A stretch of DNA of 64,000 nt from Todiramphus chloris collaris. Taxonomy: Eukaryota > Chordata > Aves > Coraciiformes > Alcedinidae. The notes beneath the pieces were generated by a model. It saw only the letters and a program-made list of their open reading frames with translations, did not search any database and was not told the origin of the DNA. A program made the translations under genes and the position numbers. The stretch is from NCBI GenBank assembly GCA_025345505.1, contig JANVCC010000030.1:6190254-6254253 (forward strand), read 5' to 3'. This document shows positions 1 through 13,600 of this stretch, piece after piece (position 1 is the first letter of the stretch; every line of letters begins with the position of its first letter).

Positions 1-1565
1 GCAGTATCTCCTTGACACTGGGTTTGTCTGGGGTCATTAACAAAGGAGAGCTAAAAAGTTTTGCTTGCCTTGAGGTTGTGTTACATGGCTGTACTTTACT
101 CTGGATCAACATGTAACCTCCTAGGAGAGATCAGCATGGCAAACATACATAAGTTTGATTTTATGTTTTTTCAAAAAGGTCTAGTGTGTTTCAGTAGAGC
201 AAGTTGACTATTTCATACTCAATAGGCTGGCAGTAGTAAAACAAACCCTGCCTTTTTATCAATAATGTGTAAATAATGAAAACTACAGCACAGTTTGGTC
301 ATTGTTTGGCATTGCACCACTCCCATGCAGGAAAGACAAACCAGAACCAGACTGCTGAGCAGAGGAGCTCCACTGGACCCCCTGAATCCAAGCACAACCT
401 GCCCTGCACCTTCAGGGTCACTGCAGTGCACCTGAGAAGAAGGAGAAAGCCCCATCCCGTAAAAGTATTCTCCCAACCCCTTCTCAGACGAAAATAAAGT
501 TGTTTATCAATAAGCGACTACAGCACTTCAGACTCCTTAGTGATGTATTAATTTTGATGCATTAATTCATGAAGTTCACAGTATCTTGGAGATCTTGAGA
601 GTTGCCCACTGATAAGTGCTGTACAGTGCTGTTTCGCAGCAGCTCTTTATTTAAAAAAACACAATGTCAAACTTGTGTAGCTTGTGGAGCATACATTACC
701 ATTGCCTTAGGGCTGCAGTAACCTTGCACATTTTTCCTCACTGAACACATTTTAAAGATAAGGTGGTTTTGGTTTGGGGTTTTTTTTTTCCCCTTAAGAA
801 ATAATCCATATTTTATACCCCACAGTGAGGAAAGCCCCAAGGCTCACCTCTCAGGTGTTTAACCATATCAAAGAAAGGTCCACTGGTGCAGAAAGGCCAA
901 AGCACTTTAATAATTCACAACTTGCATTCTGAAACAAAAGCAGTTTCTAAAAGTCCTCCCCAGGTACACTACCTTCATCTCAGAGAAGTGAAAAGAACTG
1001 CTTTAAAAAAAAGAATAAGCTGTGAAATCTTGTTATTAACCCAAATTGGAGCCAAACAGATCATCTCAACACTGTGATTTATGTTAATACAACTTAATTC
1101 TAGGAATCTGATGGCTCTTCATCCAGGCAGATGAACTGCAGGAGGACTTGGGTTAAAGGAGAGGAAGAAAGTCAGGAAGCACCATGCCAACTCAAGAATG
1201 GAAACTGTAAGAAAAGTGTGGCTTAAACCCCACCTAATAAGGATCTGTTTGCTTCCACTTTCCTGAGATGTATGTGCATCTTTCAGACATTAATTGGAGC
1301 TAAAGAGTTATTCACCTCATGAGCCAGCACATGTATCAAGGAACTGGGAAGGCATCCGTGGCAAGTGAACAGCATCCACCATTCAGTGGTTCTACACTAG
1401 AAACAATTATTCTGGAATGATCTAAATTATTAGTTACATAGTATAGTGGCCTATCCTAATTGCATAAGACCAGGGAACTGTGAAATTTGAACCTACACCA
1501 AAAAGCCTGTAGGGCTCTGTTTCTGACACTTCCTGCCATCCATATTCCTCCCCTTTTTTTTTTTT
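1..1565. other. Unique AT-rich sequence, no gene seen
   Basis: No recognisable exon, RNA gene or transposon. Open frames here are short (85 codons or fewer), overlap on opposite strands and resemble no family. A pyrimidine run lies near 780-795. An AATAAAG hexamer-type signal at about 491-497 directly follows a short open frame, but nothing else supports a transcript end. Confidence 0.6.
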
Positions 1566-1665
1566 TAACCTTAATTCTCTTATCTATAAAAGGGGTAAAA
1601 AAATATCATTGCTTTGAGGTCCCTGTATATGAGCTGCTGTGTCAGAGCTGGGTATTACCCTGAAA
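1566..1665 (+). repeat. Possible MIR/CORE-SINE relic
   Basis: The stretch CTCTTATCTATAAAAGGGG (from about 1578) followed by an A/T-rich run and GCTTTGAGGT resembles the 3' half of MIR-type SINEs, whose family signature is a CTCATCTGTAAAATGGGG-like core followed by ATAATA and a GTTGTGAGG-like segment. The spacing is similar. Similarity is recalled rather than computed, and the tRNA-like head is not visible, so this would be an old, 5'-truncated copy. The alternative is chance similarity in AT-rich DNA. Confidence 0.35.
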
Positions 1666-4222
1666 GTTATTAAATAAAATGTAACAGGGCCTAGCCCATT
1701 TCTTAAAGAAGATTCTAGCTCACCTAGGAATTTACGATGTAATCCCAGATAAATCTTGTATTTTCTCTATTTCTGTAACATGATGTTTTTCACCCCATTT
1801 TTTTCACCTGTGAAACCTCTCAAGTAAATTCCACCCTTCCCCTCTTTTTCCTAGGTATGTCAGTTGTCTTTCAGCATTCAGAAAATAGCCTGATCTTCTG
1901 GGCTTTACATACCAGAATTTGGAGTGATAAATTCTTATCCCTCACTCCCAGGAATTTCAGTTGTTTGTCACTGGTGTTTATGGGGATGAGCAAGTGAAAG
2001 AAATAAATTTTTCTGCCCAGCTTTGCATTGTTTAAAAAGCTTCTAATATAAAAGGGACATTGGTAACATCAAGACTTCTCAGTGAGAGCAGCTCATAGGA
2101 ATTATATCCTAGATGATACAGCTTCAAATAAGGACATAAATTATGTTCTATTACTTCATTTGATTCTTTGGGGAACGTTTAAGTTGAGAGCAAAGTACAG
2201 TAGAGATTTTTGCAACTGAGAAATAACGTCATTAATTGCAATCTACAGCATATTCATTCACATAAATAAACTTCACTGTGAACTCCCTTAGTATAAATAT
2301 ACCACACCCCACCAACTCACACTGGTCCAGTGTGTCATCACTGCAAGAACTTACTGCTCCTATTAGGAAGGCTGTGAAGAAGCAGGCACTGGCATTAAAT
2401 TTTGGGTGCTCTACACAGCAACTGGTTTTGGTACCATTACAGGGACCTTCTTCCTCTTCCCAGCAGGGCTCTTTTAGACTCAATCTATCACCACATACCT
2501 TTCACATGACCTGATTTTAAGCAGATTTAAGACAGGTAGATGTATCTGGGCAAGGTTTCACCTGCATTTCTAACTCCAGACCCAAGTGACTGCTCATTCC
2601 AGTAAAATCTACTTCACTTCTGATTCCTTCGCTACCCACATCCCACTTCATGCCATTTCCTTCAACAGTCCTGGGATGAAGGTCTGGTCTTAGGCTTGAA
2701 ATTGAGAAATACTACACAGTACTAACACTCCTTTCTCCTAGAGACAGGACTACTGTAAATACCAATGCCGCCACCACTACCTATGCTGTTTAGCTTCATA
2801 TTTCAAACATCTTCCATAATATGTCTGCTCAGTTCACTTACAGGTTTCATACACACATTAAATCTTTGTGCTGGCTTTTCTCCATCTTAGTCACTAATCA
2901 CTTACAGTTAGTCTCTAATATAATCACTTATATTTAAAAAGAAAGAATAAAAGCACAAATATTTCCTATGGAAAGTGTTTTTGTCTGCATTACAGTCCTA
3001 AAACAAACCCACTGCCTGGTCTTATATCTTACAACCCATTTAGACCTATTTATTTATACCAAAAACTTGGCCTACTGAAAAATTTTACTGTTGCACTTCA
3101 TGGATATAACTATTCAGCTATGAGCACTCAAGGGATGAGCCTCCTCACCTAGTAACATGGATTCTTATGAAAGAGTCTAGGACCTGAAAATTATTATCTC
3201 CTGCATTTTTACCACCAGAATTGCCATTTATGCTCTGTACAAGATCTACTACTACTAAAACTGCATCACTGTTGTATAGGTATGTAGATTAGGTATTGCA
3301 ATATCTATTAAATGTTATATAGAGAGAGAGAATAAAGTCAGAATAAAGTATCCAAGTCCTTGCTGCAATCAACACAGTGCTTTTCCCCACACATTTGCCC
3401 ACAGTCTAGAACAGATATGGGGGGGGAGTGGAAGGGAATAATCAATTCTTATTTTTCAGAAGTTTTGCAGATGTTCAGGTATGTATTGTGCATTGCAATG
3501 GATGCACACAGAGGTTCCTTTTCTGTTGGAATGCACATCCTGTGAAGAAGGGCATGGAATAGGAAAGACATTTAATTAAACTGTCTTTATTTTAGTTTTT
3601 ATGTGTAATGACCATCTAATAACAGCATGCATCACTGCAGCAGCCATATTTATAGTGACATACATCGCTTCTGATGAATAAATTGGGACTGAAAGTTTCT
3701 GTTTCCTAAAGCTCTGCTGAACAAATTAAAATTTTAATTAATATTCTTTTTCATTACTTCCTTCTCCCCCTTCCCCCAACTCCCCCAGGATTATAGACCT
3801 GAAAGTAAAACAGTGCAGTATTGATTTGACTGAATGTTAGGAGCTGAATGCCAAACAAAAAACACTGGTTAGCACAGCAGCCAGACTCACCACTGTCACA
3901 TCAATGGCCAGTTCTAAAACTGGTGATTAAAGAAATGTGCCTGACCTCACTTGAGAGGTTTCATAACCAGAGGAAGCAATAGCTTGATAACCCTATTAGG
4001 TGTTAACATTTAAAAATCAACTGCATAAGGTTAAAGTAATAAAGTGATTGATTGCAGCTGAAATTTTCCAGTACACCCAGTTGAGCAGGCCTTTTGAATT
4101 GCCAGGGATATAATGAAGTCTCTTTTCATCCACAGAATATTCCCCTGGCTGTTGCAGGTCAGCACTCCTGGTACAGGAGTAACAGCAAGAGGAAGGAGGA
4201 ATTGCCGTGCCAACACACATGA

Positions 4223-4241
4223 TTTTTTTTTTTTTTTTTTT
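4223..4241 (+). repeat. Homopolymer T19
   Basis: Nineteen T in a row. It could be a poly-A tail on the minus strand, but the minus-strand sequence next to it resembles no gene and no flanking direct repeat was seen, so a simple repeat is the better reading. Confidence 0.9.
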
Positions 4242-6915
4242 AATGAAAAAAACTAACTTACTGGCTAAGAATAGAAGCAGACCCTTGTTTAAAATGAAGT
4301 TTTTAAATAAAAAGGGCAAGATTGCTTTAATGATCTAAGGATGTGCCTCCTTAGGTGCAGACTCAGTGGAAAACACCACTTGCAGAGTGGGGATATTTTG
4401 GTGCATTAACATATAGAAGAATCAGATCCAAAATTAAAGCAAAAAGAATAACTGCTACTTCAGAACTTTTTTCCAAATGTAGTTCACCACCATAACTGGT
4501 GTAAAACAGCTTCTAAGATGATCAAAGCATGAAAAAATTAGAGGTGAAACAGGAAAAGAAGCAAAAGCCCAAATTCTTTATAGAATAAATAGACCTCATG
4601 TGGACAGTCCATGTGCACAATGGATCACCATGTTATTTTGTCTGATAATGTGATGCTATTAAAAAAACCCTGAGGATAAATTCACAGTTAACGTGGATGA
4701 ACATATGTATTATTTCTGTATTTTTCCTGTAAAAGCACAACCAAAACCTATAACATTAATAGGACCTTGACTGCTGGGGAAGAAAGGAGAGTTCAAGCCA
4801 CAGAACCTGTTTGCCCCTCTGCAAGCACAACATAATTTGAAGGAATTAATTCACTGCACTCAAGGGTTTGCTGGGGTTTTCTTGTCACTTTGCACTTCCA
4901 CAAAGGTCATATTCCCCTGTTTTCTCAGGGGGTTTGCTTAACTAGCTATCTTAGAAGTCATGCTTCAGAGAAGCATCAAGTTTATACAAATAGGCTTGAT
5001 TTTAGTTCTTTATATTGGAAACTGGATTTTGTTGCATTTAAGTTAATCTGGGGCTTTGCTTGTTCCTTTATTAACTACAGTACTGGGGTTTTCTTCAAAG
5101 GGTGATAAAACTATCGAAGCCTGTTCGAAGTCCCACTGACACTGCAGCCATATTTTTCAAAGATTTTGTTGATCCAGCTGCCTACAACTGAGACAATATG
5201 CAATGCCTTTTCAGAGCCCCTAATGGCATCAGCAATAGAATATATCATGCTGTTTTCATGACAAGTATGCACAGACAGTCAAAACTCAAAAGTTTTCAGC
5301 AGTCGGTTGATCTTCCCATGATATTTAACTTTAGGATTGTCATTAAGTTGCCAAAAATGTGTCCAGAAGAGGGAAATATCGATGAAAAAAGAGCCTCCAT
5401 CAAAGGATTATCTTTGCCTTTGAATCATGTTAAGAGAAGTGCAAATATCTGACAAAATAAGGATTTGTCACATTCCTTGGAATAATATACCAACTCCTTC
5501 ACTGCCTTTAAGCTGAAGAGACTTGAGTATCACAAATCAATCTCCTCAATGCAAAGGAGCAACATTCACTGGTACACAGATCAATACTCCTTTCATTACC
5601 CAACTTGCTCATCTTGAAGGCAATTAGCAAAGATCTCCACATCTGCCTGACCACAGCATCCCAATTAGGGGATTCCAAGTCCAGTTGTCTCTTGCTCTTG
5701 GAGGAGTTTGAATCCAAAATACAAGAAGGAGTGAGCAAGGGTGTGCTATTTCATTAAATACAGATGGGAAGAGTATTGTGCATAAAATTAAAGGAGTTAG
5801 AGATGACTGATAGCTTTTATGTACTAGACATAAACAATGAGGTCCTGGCTTGCTGAACTTCCCATTTCTCTCATTTCAGTGTTATGATCTTCTGGCTCTC
5901 TGCAGAAGATCTCAGCATAATTATACCATCTTCAGTAGTAAATGGAAGATTGAGCAAGATATTGCACTTCCTGTGAAGGAGTGCAGGTAGAGTTTGATTT
6001 GGGTGGGGTTGGGGATTTCCCTCCCCCTCAACTCCCCACCCCCTCCTCTCTTCCCAGTGACATAAACCACTATCTGATGCAGAAGTACTACGGACAAGTT
6101 GGGACTACTTCCAGTGACAGCAGCCACAGTATCATCCCATGGGAGGCATCACCAGCGCTGCTCCCACACGACAGGAGCAAAGCTCAGGCAGACAAGGAGC
6201 CAGAGCTCAGTCAGCAGTTCTCCCAAGAGAGCCAGCGAGAGCATTTTGCTTGAGTTTAAGGGCCCAGAACAGTGGTAGGACTTTTTTTTCCTCTCCAAGT
6301 AAGCATTGAATAAGCAGCAACTCCTTGAAATAAGACCAAGGAGGCCTATGCTTGCCACTGAAGGCAAGGGGAGCTTGGCTGCTGCAGTTGAAACTTCCCA
6401 AGTGCTAGTTTTGTTTCTGCTTGTAAGTTTAATTCTTAATATGTCCATAAACTGCCACTGATGCCTCTATGCTGTAGCTCAGGGAACACATCTGACAACA
6501 ACCATTTAGAATATTAAATGAAAATTAAGTCTTGCTGTTGTTTGATAGCTATCGTGTACTTGTAGCAACTACATTGAAAATAAATAATATTTTAAAAATA
6601 AAATCACAGCACTCTCATGTTTAAACAGCAGACATTCACTGCTGCCTGTGTCATACACCCAACCAAGAGCTGTTGGTCTGACACCTGTCAACTGCACCCA
6701 TTCCCTGCTATCTGCCCGTTCAGCATGTGCCACAGACATCTCCTCAGAGTTAATTGTCTGCTCATCTTTTGTCCCTTTCACCCAGGCTTTCTTCGAGTGA
6801 ACTGCCTGTCATTGCTCAGTTACTTCTGCGTCTCCACAGATTAACTCACTGCTTGGCGTGGCTCAGCATCTCCAAGCTCCCGCTAAGGCAGGAGCACATT
6901 CAGTACACACAGCGT

Positions 6916-6927
6916 GCCATCTAGTGA
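6916..6927 (-). promoter_or_regulatory. CTCF-like motif
   Basis: GCCATCTAGTGA matches 11 of 12 positions of the CTCF core in reverse orientation (GCCMYCTRSTGG). It lies in a slightly GC-richer stretch (about 6640-7030). A 12-bp motif with one mismatch occurs by chance in a window this long, so occupancy is only a possibility. Confidence 0.25.
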
Positions 6928-8407
6928 TGGAAGAAGTGAGCGCACAGCCTCAGATCCCTCCGAGATGTTGCCAGATTTATTTCAGCTTTCTTCGGCACAG
7001 AGTCCAAAGGAAACATTCAGGGTTCCAAGAAAATATTTAGTCATTTTCTCACATATTGACCCTATAAATAAATGCAGCACACCAAGGACATGAAGCATCT
7101 CCTCCAGGCAAAAGACTGTGTTTATTAAAAATGGATGGCAAAGACATCAGGGCATGCAGGGAAAAAAATATCAACAAAAACCAAATCAAAACTAAACTCA
7201 TGATAATTATTTTCTTGTATATCACCCTAATGAAACTTAATGACAAAAATGTAACCAAGCACTGGAGGCCACCCACAGATTTTGTGCACAGCGTCAGTAG
7301 TGATGGTGCTTCTGAAGAGTACTGGAAGATGAAGTAAGGGCAAAAACAAGTCTCCTAGAGGATACCAAAATGATGCATATATAAGCACATAAACACTTTA
7401 ATTCTCTTATGGCTGACCATTTCCTTAAGCTATATACAATAGTCAGCACTTTCCTTCCTCCCCCCCAGAAAATTCCTGTATTCCAAAGGGAGCATTGATG
7501 CAATTACAGCCCAGTACCACCACCTCTTGACAAACCCCAACAGCAGTTCAGATGAGTCTCCAGAAGCAAGCTAGACTGCTCTGGTTTATTCTTGTGTATC
7601 AACAAGGACTAGCTCTTCCACATGGCTTGGAATGATGTTCTATGTGAGTCTGAGGAACATCCCCAAACCAAGCTGACAATTTCCACAGGTGAGCAACCTT
7701 TCTTAAACCTTAAAATACCTTGAGCCTCAAGCAGCAAGATGAATATATCCCTAAAGCTTTAGGATGCTTCTAATCACAACTTTCACATGTATTGTTATCA
7801 ACAAAAATACAGTGGGTTTTTTCCTTTTAAACAATCTTCACCCATAAGAAATCCTGCACTCCTGCCATAGAAACAAACTTTCATCATTAATACTATCATA
7901 GTAACAAGGAATCAAGCAGAGGCTTATTAATACCTACATCACCAGAAAGAAAGGCTTAGAGGGGAATTACCAAAATGACAGAAAAGTATAAGCTTCCATA
8001 TTAGTTATCATCTAATTAATTCTCCTGAAAAAGGCATGTGCAGGGAAAACAGGGGAGAAGCTTTAGTTCTGAACTTCTGAAGTTTACTTCTGAACACGAA
8101 GTTCTCAGGACTCCAATCACACTGGCTACATTTTTTAATGTTTTCCTAAAAAAAAAAAAAAATCAGAATTCACAGATTTTTATGACCAAGATATGAGCTC
8201 CAGAATATATACCCTGATATTTTTTATCCTTGCCTTGTATTGGCTCCAGGCCGCAAAAGACAAACTAAGGAATGGAAGCACCATTTCTTCTCCATACAAA
8301 AGAGACAATAGATGACTGAGGCAGCACAGACAGGAAGGGCAAACACTAGGAATGAATTACCCCCACAGCAAGCTTAAACAAGGCAAAATATGTCTCACAC
8401 TCATTGA

Positions 8408-8447
8408 TCATAAAATCATTTTGGTTGGAAAAGATTTTAAAATAGTT
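8408..8447 (-). mobile_element. CR1 LINE 3'-terminal fragment
   Basis: The segment reads as the reverse complement of a CR1 3' end: a TCATAAAATCATT-type terminus followed by TTGGTTGGAAAAGA. About 40 bp remain, so this is a severely 5'-truncated copy. It belongs with the copies whose terminus reads CCAACCTAAATCATTC-like on the sense strand. Confidence 0.6.
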
Positions 8448-9395
8448 ACAACACAGCAGAACTCACCTCCTGCTTTACCACTGAACCCAGTAGCAAACCA
8501 CTCGATGCCAGCAGGCTCAAGCTGAAACCCCAAACACCAATGCACAAGGACTAATTTTGATCATCCTTAACAGTTTTACTTCAACCCTCCCAAACCCTCT
8601 ACCCCCCTCCCTCCGAGATTTACATTTAAACCAGACTTTCAACATGATTTTTTTTTTATCATCCTCTCTCAAATAATAAATTGAATCTGACAAATTAATT
8701 ATCAAAGGACACTTCATCAAACAGAGTACCAAGCAAACAGCTCTTCATTGTCTCAGGATACTTGTGCCAAAATGCTGCCAAAAGCATAAATTCTGCTTGT
8801 TTTTAACACCTTAAAGAGCATTGCCAAAGCTGAAGCTTTTACCCAGGGTCTCCATGTCAGGTGACAGGGCAAATACTTATTATTAATAACACAAATACAA
8901 GCAAGAAAAATAAGCTGTAAAAGGTATAACCTCAATCAACACAAATACTGCAGTCAAGCATACCTCCTTCCCCACCTGAAGCAGAAGCAAAAGCCAAGCC
9001 CTTCCTCTTCTCCCCTTTTAAACCTAAGCCCATCCTAAACCCCCAGCTGGCCCTAATGTTTAGCCCACATCCTCGGGCCCTTAAAGTTACATAGGGAGCA
9101 GTTTAGCCCAGAGCTCCCCAGGTGCAGGCTGTCTCTTCTTGCACATTGACATAATTCTTCCTACATGTTTTTGGAAATGTTACCTGTGTCAAAAAAAGTC
9201 ATTTATTCCCCAAAACAGTCTGGGGCAGCCCAGTACAGAGCCACAGCAGGGACAGACTGCAGGCCCTGGGTGGAGACGGGCACAGCATCTTGGTTGATGC
9301 AATTTATTCCTGTTTTTGCACAATAATTCTTCATGCTATGATTCTGCTGCACTGGTTTTAATGTGTTACTGTGATCACATCAGGAGGAGAACCTT
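8448..9395. other. Unique sequence, no gene seen
   Basis: Contains C-rich patches near 8585-8615 and 8965-9065. The open frames are short and unlike known proteins. It abuts the 3' end of the long CR1 copy that begins at about 9396. Confidence 0.55.
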
Positions 9396-10640
9396 ACAGA
9401 ATCACAGAATGTTAAGGGTTGGAAGGGACCTCGAACGATCATCTAGTCCCATCCCCCTGCCAGAGCAGGATCACCTAGAGCAGGTCACATAGGAATGCAT
9501 CCAAGTGGGTTTTAAATGTCTCCAGAGAAGGAGACTCCACAACCCCTCTGGGCAGCCTGTTCCAGAGCTCTGTCACCCTCACTGTGAAAAAGTTTTTCCT
9601 CATGTTTCTGTGGAACCTCTTGTGCTCCAGCTTGCACCCATTGCCCCCTGTCCTATTATTGGACATAACAGAGAAGAGCCTGGCTCCATCCTCCTGACAC
9701 TTGCCCTTTCCGTATTTGTAAACATTGATGAGGTCACCCCTCAGTCTACTCCAAGCTAAAGAGACCCAGCTCCCTCAGCCTTTCCTAATAAGGGACAGGC
9801 TTCACTCCCTTAATCATCTTTGTGGCTCTGTACTGGACTCTTTCCAGCAGTTCCCTGTCCTTCTTGAACTGAGGGGCCCAGAACTGAACACAATACCCCA
9901 GATGAGGTCTCACTAGGGCAGAGTAGAGGGGGAGAACCTCTCTCGACCTACTAACCACATACTTTCTAATACACCCCAGGATGCCATTGGCCTTCTTGGC
10001 CACGAGGGCAGATTGCTGGCTCATGGTCATCCTGCTGTCCACCAGGATGCCCAGGTCCTTTTCCCTCATGCTACTCTCTAACAAGTCAGTCCCCAACCCA
10101 TGCTGGTACCTGGGGGTACCAGATGCCAGACTCTACACTTTCCCAGATGCCAGACTCTACATTTGCCCTTGTTGTATTTCATTCGATTTCTCCCCACCCA
10201 ACTCTCCATCCTATCCAGGTCTCACTGGATGGCAGCACAGCCTTCTGGTGTGTCAGCCTCTCCTCCCAGTTTGGTATCATCAGCAACCTTGCTGACAGTG
10301 CACTCTGTTCGCTCATCCAGGTCACTGATGAATATATTGAATAGCACTGGTCCCAGTACCGACCCCTGAGGGATTCCACTAGATACAGGCCTCCAACTAG
10401 ACCGTGCCCCATTGACCACAACTCTGACTTCTTTCCTTCAACCAGTTCACAATCCACCTTACTACCTGATCATCCAGACCACACTTTCTCAGTTTAGCTG
10501 CAAAGATGCTGTGGGAGACAGAGCCAAATGCTTTCCTGAAATTAAGATAAACCACAAACCCTGACAGCATTGCTGACCCCTTGACACTCATGTGGGCTTT
10601 GTGCAATGCTCTCTTCCTTAGCCCATTTCCTGGGGTGTGC
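9396..10640 (-). mobile_element. CR1 LINE, long 5'-truncated copy with ORF2 (RT) remains
   Basis: This is the longest CR1 copy in the window. Read on the minus strand it runs from the RT palm to the 3' terminus, which lies at about 9396. Motif A of the reverse transcriptase appears as YLNFRKAFG (codons 32-40 of the frame at 10397-10642). The frame at 10222-10419 carries [16 protein letters not shown] and the catalytic box as VADD. The frame at 9785-10096 is the segment after the palm, with RPHLGYCVQFWAPQ and RVQYRATKMIKG. The last frame, 9475-9666, is the ORF2 tail, [14 protein letters not shown] and PSLETFK. These pieces lie in different frames, so there are several frameshifts. The motif A aspartate has become asparagine (YLDF to YLNF). 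A working CR1 ORF2 encodes an endonuclease and RT of roughly 900-1000 residues; this copy lacks the endonuclease and cannot move. The exact 5' edge, between 10560 and 10640, is uncertain. Confidence 0.95.
10121..10168. repeat. 24-bp tandem duplication inside the CR1 copy
   Basis: Two adjacent 24-bp units share AGATGCCAGACTCTACA and end in CCC; they differ at about two positions. The duplication lies within the RT-region relic and is a multiple of three. It probably arose by replication slippage after insertion. Confidence 0.85.
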
Positions 10641-13600
10641 ACTCACCCTCATTAGTTACTCCTGAAGTATCCCCAGAGAGCCACCTACGTGGAGATAGGT
10701 GCCCCCAGGAATCATCAGTTTCTCCCACACCAACACCCAGCCTCCCCCTAGAAATTGTACATGGGGTGAGGCAGCACTGGGAGTACTGGGAGAGCACCCC
10801 ATGCCCAACTGTCTGGCCAGGGGAGAGCTACCTCCATCCCTCTTACAGATCAAAAGTTTTAGGCCAGAGTAGCAAGTGGCAGTGGAGGAAAGGCAGGTAT
10901 GGGACTGAGGCCATGACTGTGACTGCTACTGATTGAGAGTATTTCAGAAGATAAACAAGTCTGTCATTCCCCCTGGGACTTCAGCAAAATAGACTTTCAG
11001 CTTGTCAGTGGAAAGCAGCTGAAGGGAGCTCAGCATGGAAATATGAGCATTACAGTAACCACAACAAAGCCAAAGCAATTTCAAAACTCTTAAGTTTAGT
11101 GACTGATGTTTCTAAACCCTGGGGACAGAAACTCCTGTGATTTACTCTGTATCTTGCCTTGCCCAATAACACCTCGCTGCAAGAAAAGGGTGCTCATTAG
11201 AGGGACTGGGTTGTTCTTCCAGCAGAGTTTTCAGGTAGATCAATTTGGTTTAAAAAATTATGGGTTAGCTGCAAGAAAGGATCTAACCCCACTTCTGAAT
11301 CAACAATCAAGCAGCTCTTGCCTGCACTTCCAGGGCTGTGAGTTGGCCAAGCCAAGGTGATCCCAGCATGGTCTAACCTACCCATGCACAGTCCAGCCTG
11401 AAGCTTTGCTGCAAGTTTGGCATTAGGTGAGGACCATGAAAAACCTTACAGGATAAGAACTCATAAACAATATTTTTAGTCTTATGCAAATTGGTTGAAT
11501 TGTTACAGTCATCACAGCAGACATGATTTCAAACCCTAAACACCTAATGTTACATGAAACCAAAACTGATTTCCTTTGGTGTTTTAATCACAACACATTT
11601 GACTGTTCCCAGTAAAACTGTATGATAAAGTCTGTGATAACATGGTGTTTATTCATATGAATCATCCAAAGTTGTTCCTGGTTGCCAGGTGGCATTTTGT
11701 GTAGTAGTTTGAAGTAGGAGATCAGATAAAATAAAATTCCAGCAGAAATAAAACTAAAACATCCCCAATCATTCCTCCAGGATATTGCTCTAAGAATTTC
11801 AGAATCAAGAGATGATACCTCCACTTCAGTATTTGTAGTGGTCACAGTGACTCAAAGACATTTGCGAAATTCTTTGCTGAGATCTGCACAGGTGATCATA
11901 TTTAAATATTCTGTGTCCACGCTTCTACTCAGAGAAGGTCTGTCTGTCCTAGATTTGAGGTATTTACAATTTAGGTCATCTCAGTAGCCAGGACTGCCTT
12001 GTCCATCAAGGACCAAAAGTAAACTTTGAGAGGAAACCTTCAGCTTGACCCAGCTATGAACCTCAGAGGCCTCCATGAGGTTACTTCCACTAAGCTGAAG
12101 TTGTAAATGTCACAAAGGCACATTCTCTTTCTCTGTTGTAATCTTTTTGGCATAAGGTGACATTGTAAAATAGGGGTGAATCATAATGTTTTCTAACTTT
12201 GAATGACAACCACCTAAATACTTGGTTTCAAATGGTGTAGATAGAGAAATGGGCAATTGTTTGTTGCACGACCTACAGATTCCCTGATCAATTTGCCAAT
12301 CCCTAGTGTATCAAACATTTAGTATGCTCTAAAAATGAGGAACTGGGTGTGTGTCTGCATTTTAACGGGTGTTTTTCACCCTCTAGAGAACAATTATTTC
12401 AGTGTTTGTCTGCTGACAGCAAAGCATTTCTTTAAACATGAACCCTCCAGAATTTATCAGCCCAGGCTGGAGCCATGCTGGTTTATATCACACAATACGT
12501 TTGCTCATAAAACCCCTCTTTTCAATCCAATGCTTGACCCAAACCCCCCAAAAAGTTGGAGGTAGGAAAATATGGGGATGCTGATGGGTATATTAATGCT
12601 TCTAAGACTTGTCTCTAGTTTTATTTAGTTATTGCAAACCTAAAAAGTCAGGTTTCCCCATGGCAAGGTCTGATAGGATCACACGAGTATCTGTTATTTT
12701 TAATGAAAATGTAATATTAGATTTTATTGTAGGATATTTCAAGAACTCTCAAAAGTACGCACAGATCATGTGTACTCTGTAACTTTTCATTACTGAGCTA
12801 AATATGTGGGGTCTCTTGGTATCACTGGGAGCTTCCTGCTGGGCAAATACACTGATCTAAGCAAGGTACATGGAGAAGACTTCCCAGCGCGGCACAGGGT
12901 ATCCTGGGTGCTGCTGGCTACACGAGGTGTGCACAAGCTGTGGGGCCATCCCAAATTCTCCTTAGAAATAGAGTCTGTTCTAGTTGTTAACAGACTTGAG
13001 GCTTGGTGGATAGTGGTGGCACAAAGGAGTTATTAAAAAGCTGCACTGTTCTATAATTTCTGTAGATTTTAATAATTTACACTGAGATTTTTTTCACTAT
13101 AATATTTTTATAGCTTATTCAGATTCAGATGCTATACTTACTCTTCTTCAAGTTTATATGCTGATAAGCAAATTTCTCTATGAAACATTAATGTATGATC
13201 ATGTAGCTCTTCTCTGGCCAGAATTTAAGTGATTCTGATTTAATGTGATCTTCTTTTCTTTTTACCCCCCCAATAACCACTAGTTTATCTGACATGATAT
13301 CTATTTCTGAGCTGCTGAGATTATGTGTGAAAAATCCCAGATCAGTAACACTGCCAAACACATGTTGCTTTCTACATTTTTTCATCAATTAGTTCTACTT
13401 CGAGTGCCGAAGAAGTCACTCAACATCTCACTCTCATTCTCTATCAGCTACTCAACTGCTAATTTTTCCTTTTAGTTGATCAAATATAATCTAGAGGGGT
13501 TTTTTTTGTTGTGTTGTACATGACAATTTTTTTATACACATTGAGTAGCTTAACCACTTCATTTTTAATTTTCTTGATAATACCACTCAGTTGAGTAAAA

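Larger units (their letters stand above)
1666..8407. other. Unique AT-rich sequence, no gene seen
   Basis: About 6.7 kb without a recognisable transposon or exon. It contains a short (AG)5 run at 3321-3330, a T19 tract at 4223-4241, a C-rich patch near 6009-6055 and a CTCF-like motif at 6916-6927. Open frames are at most 100 codons and lack family features. Confidence 0.6.

Noticed and set aside
5121-5135. GTTCGAAGTCCC, a tRNA B-box-like sequence
   Set aside because: No A box or cloverleaf upstream at the required distance.
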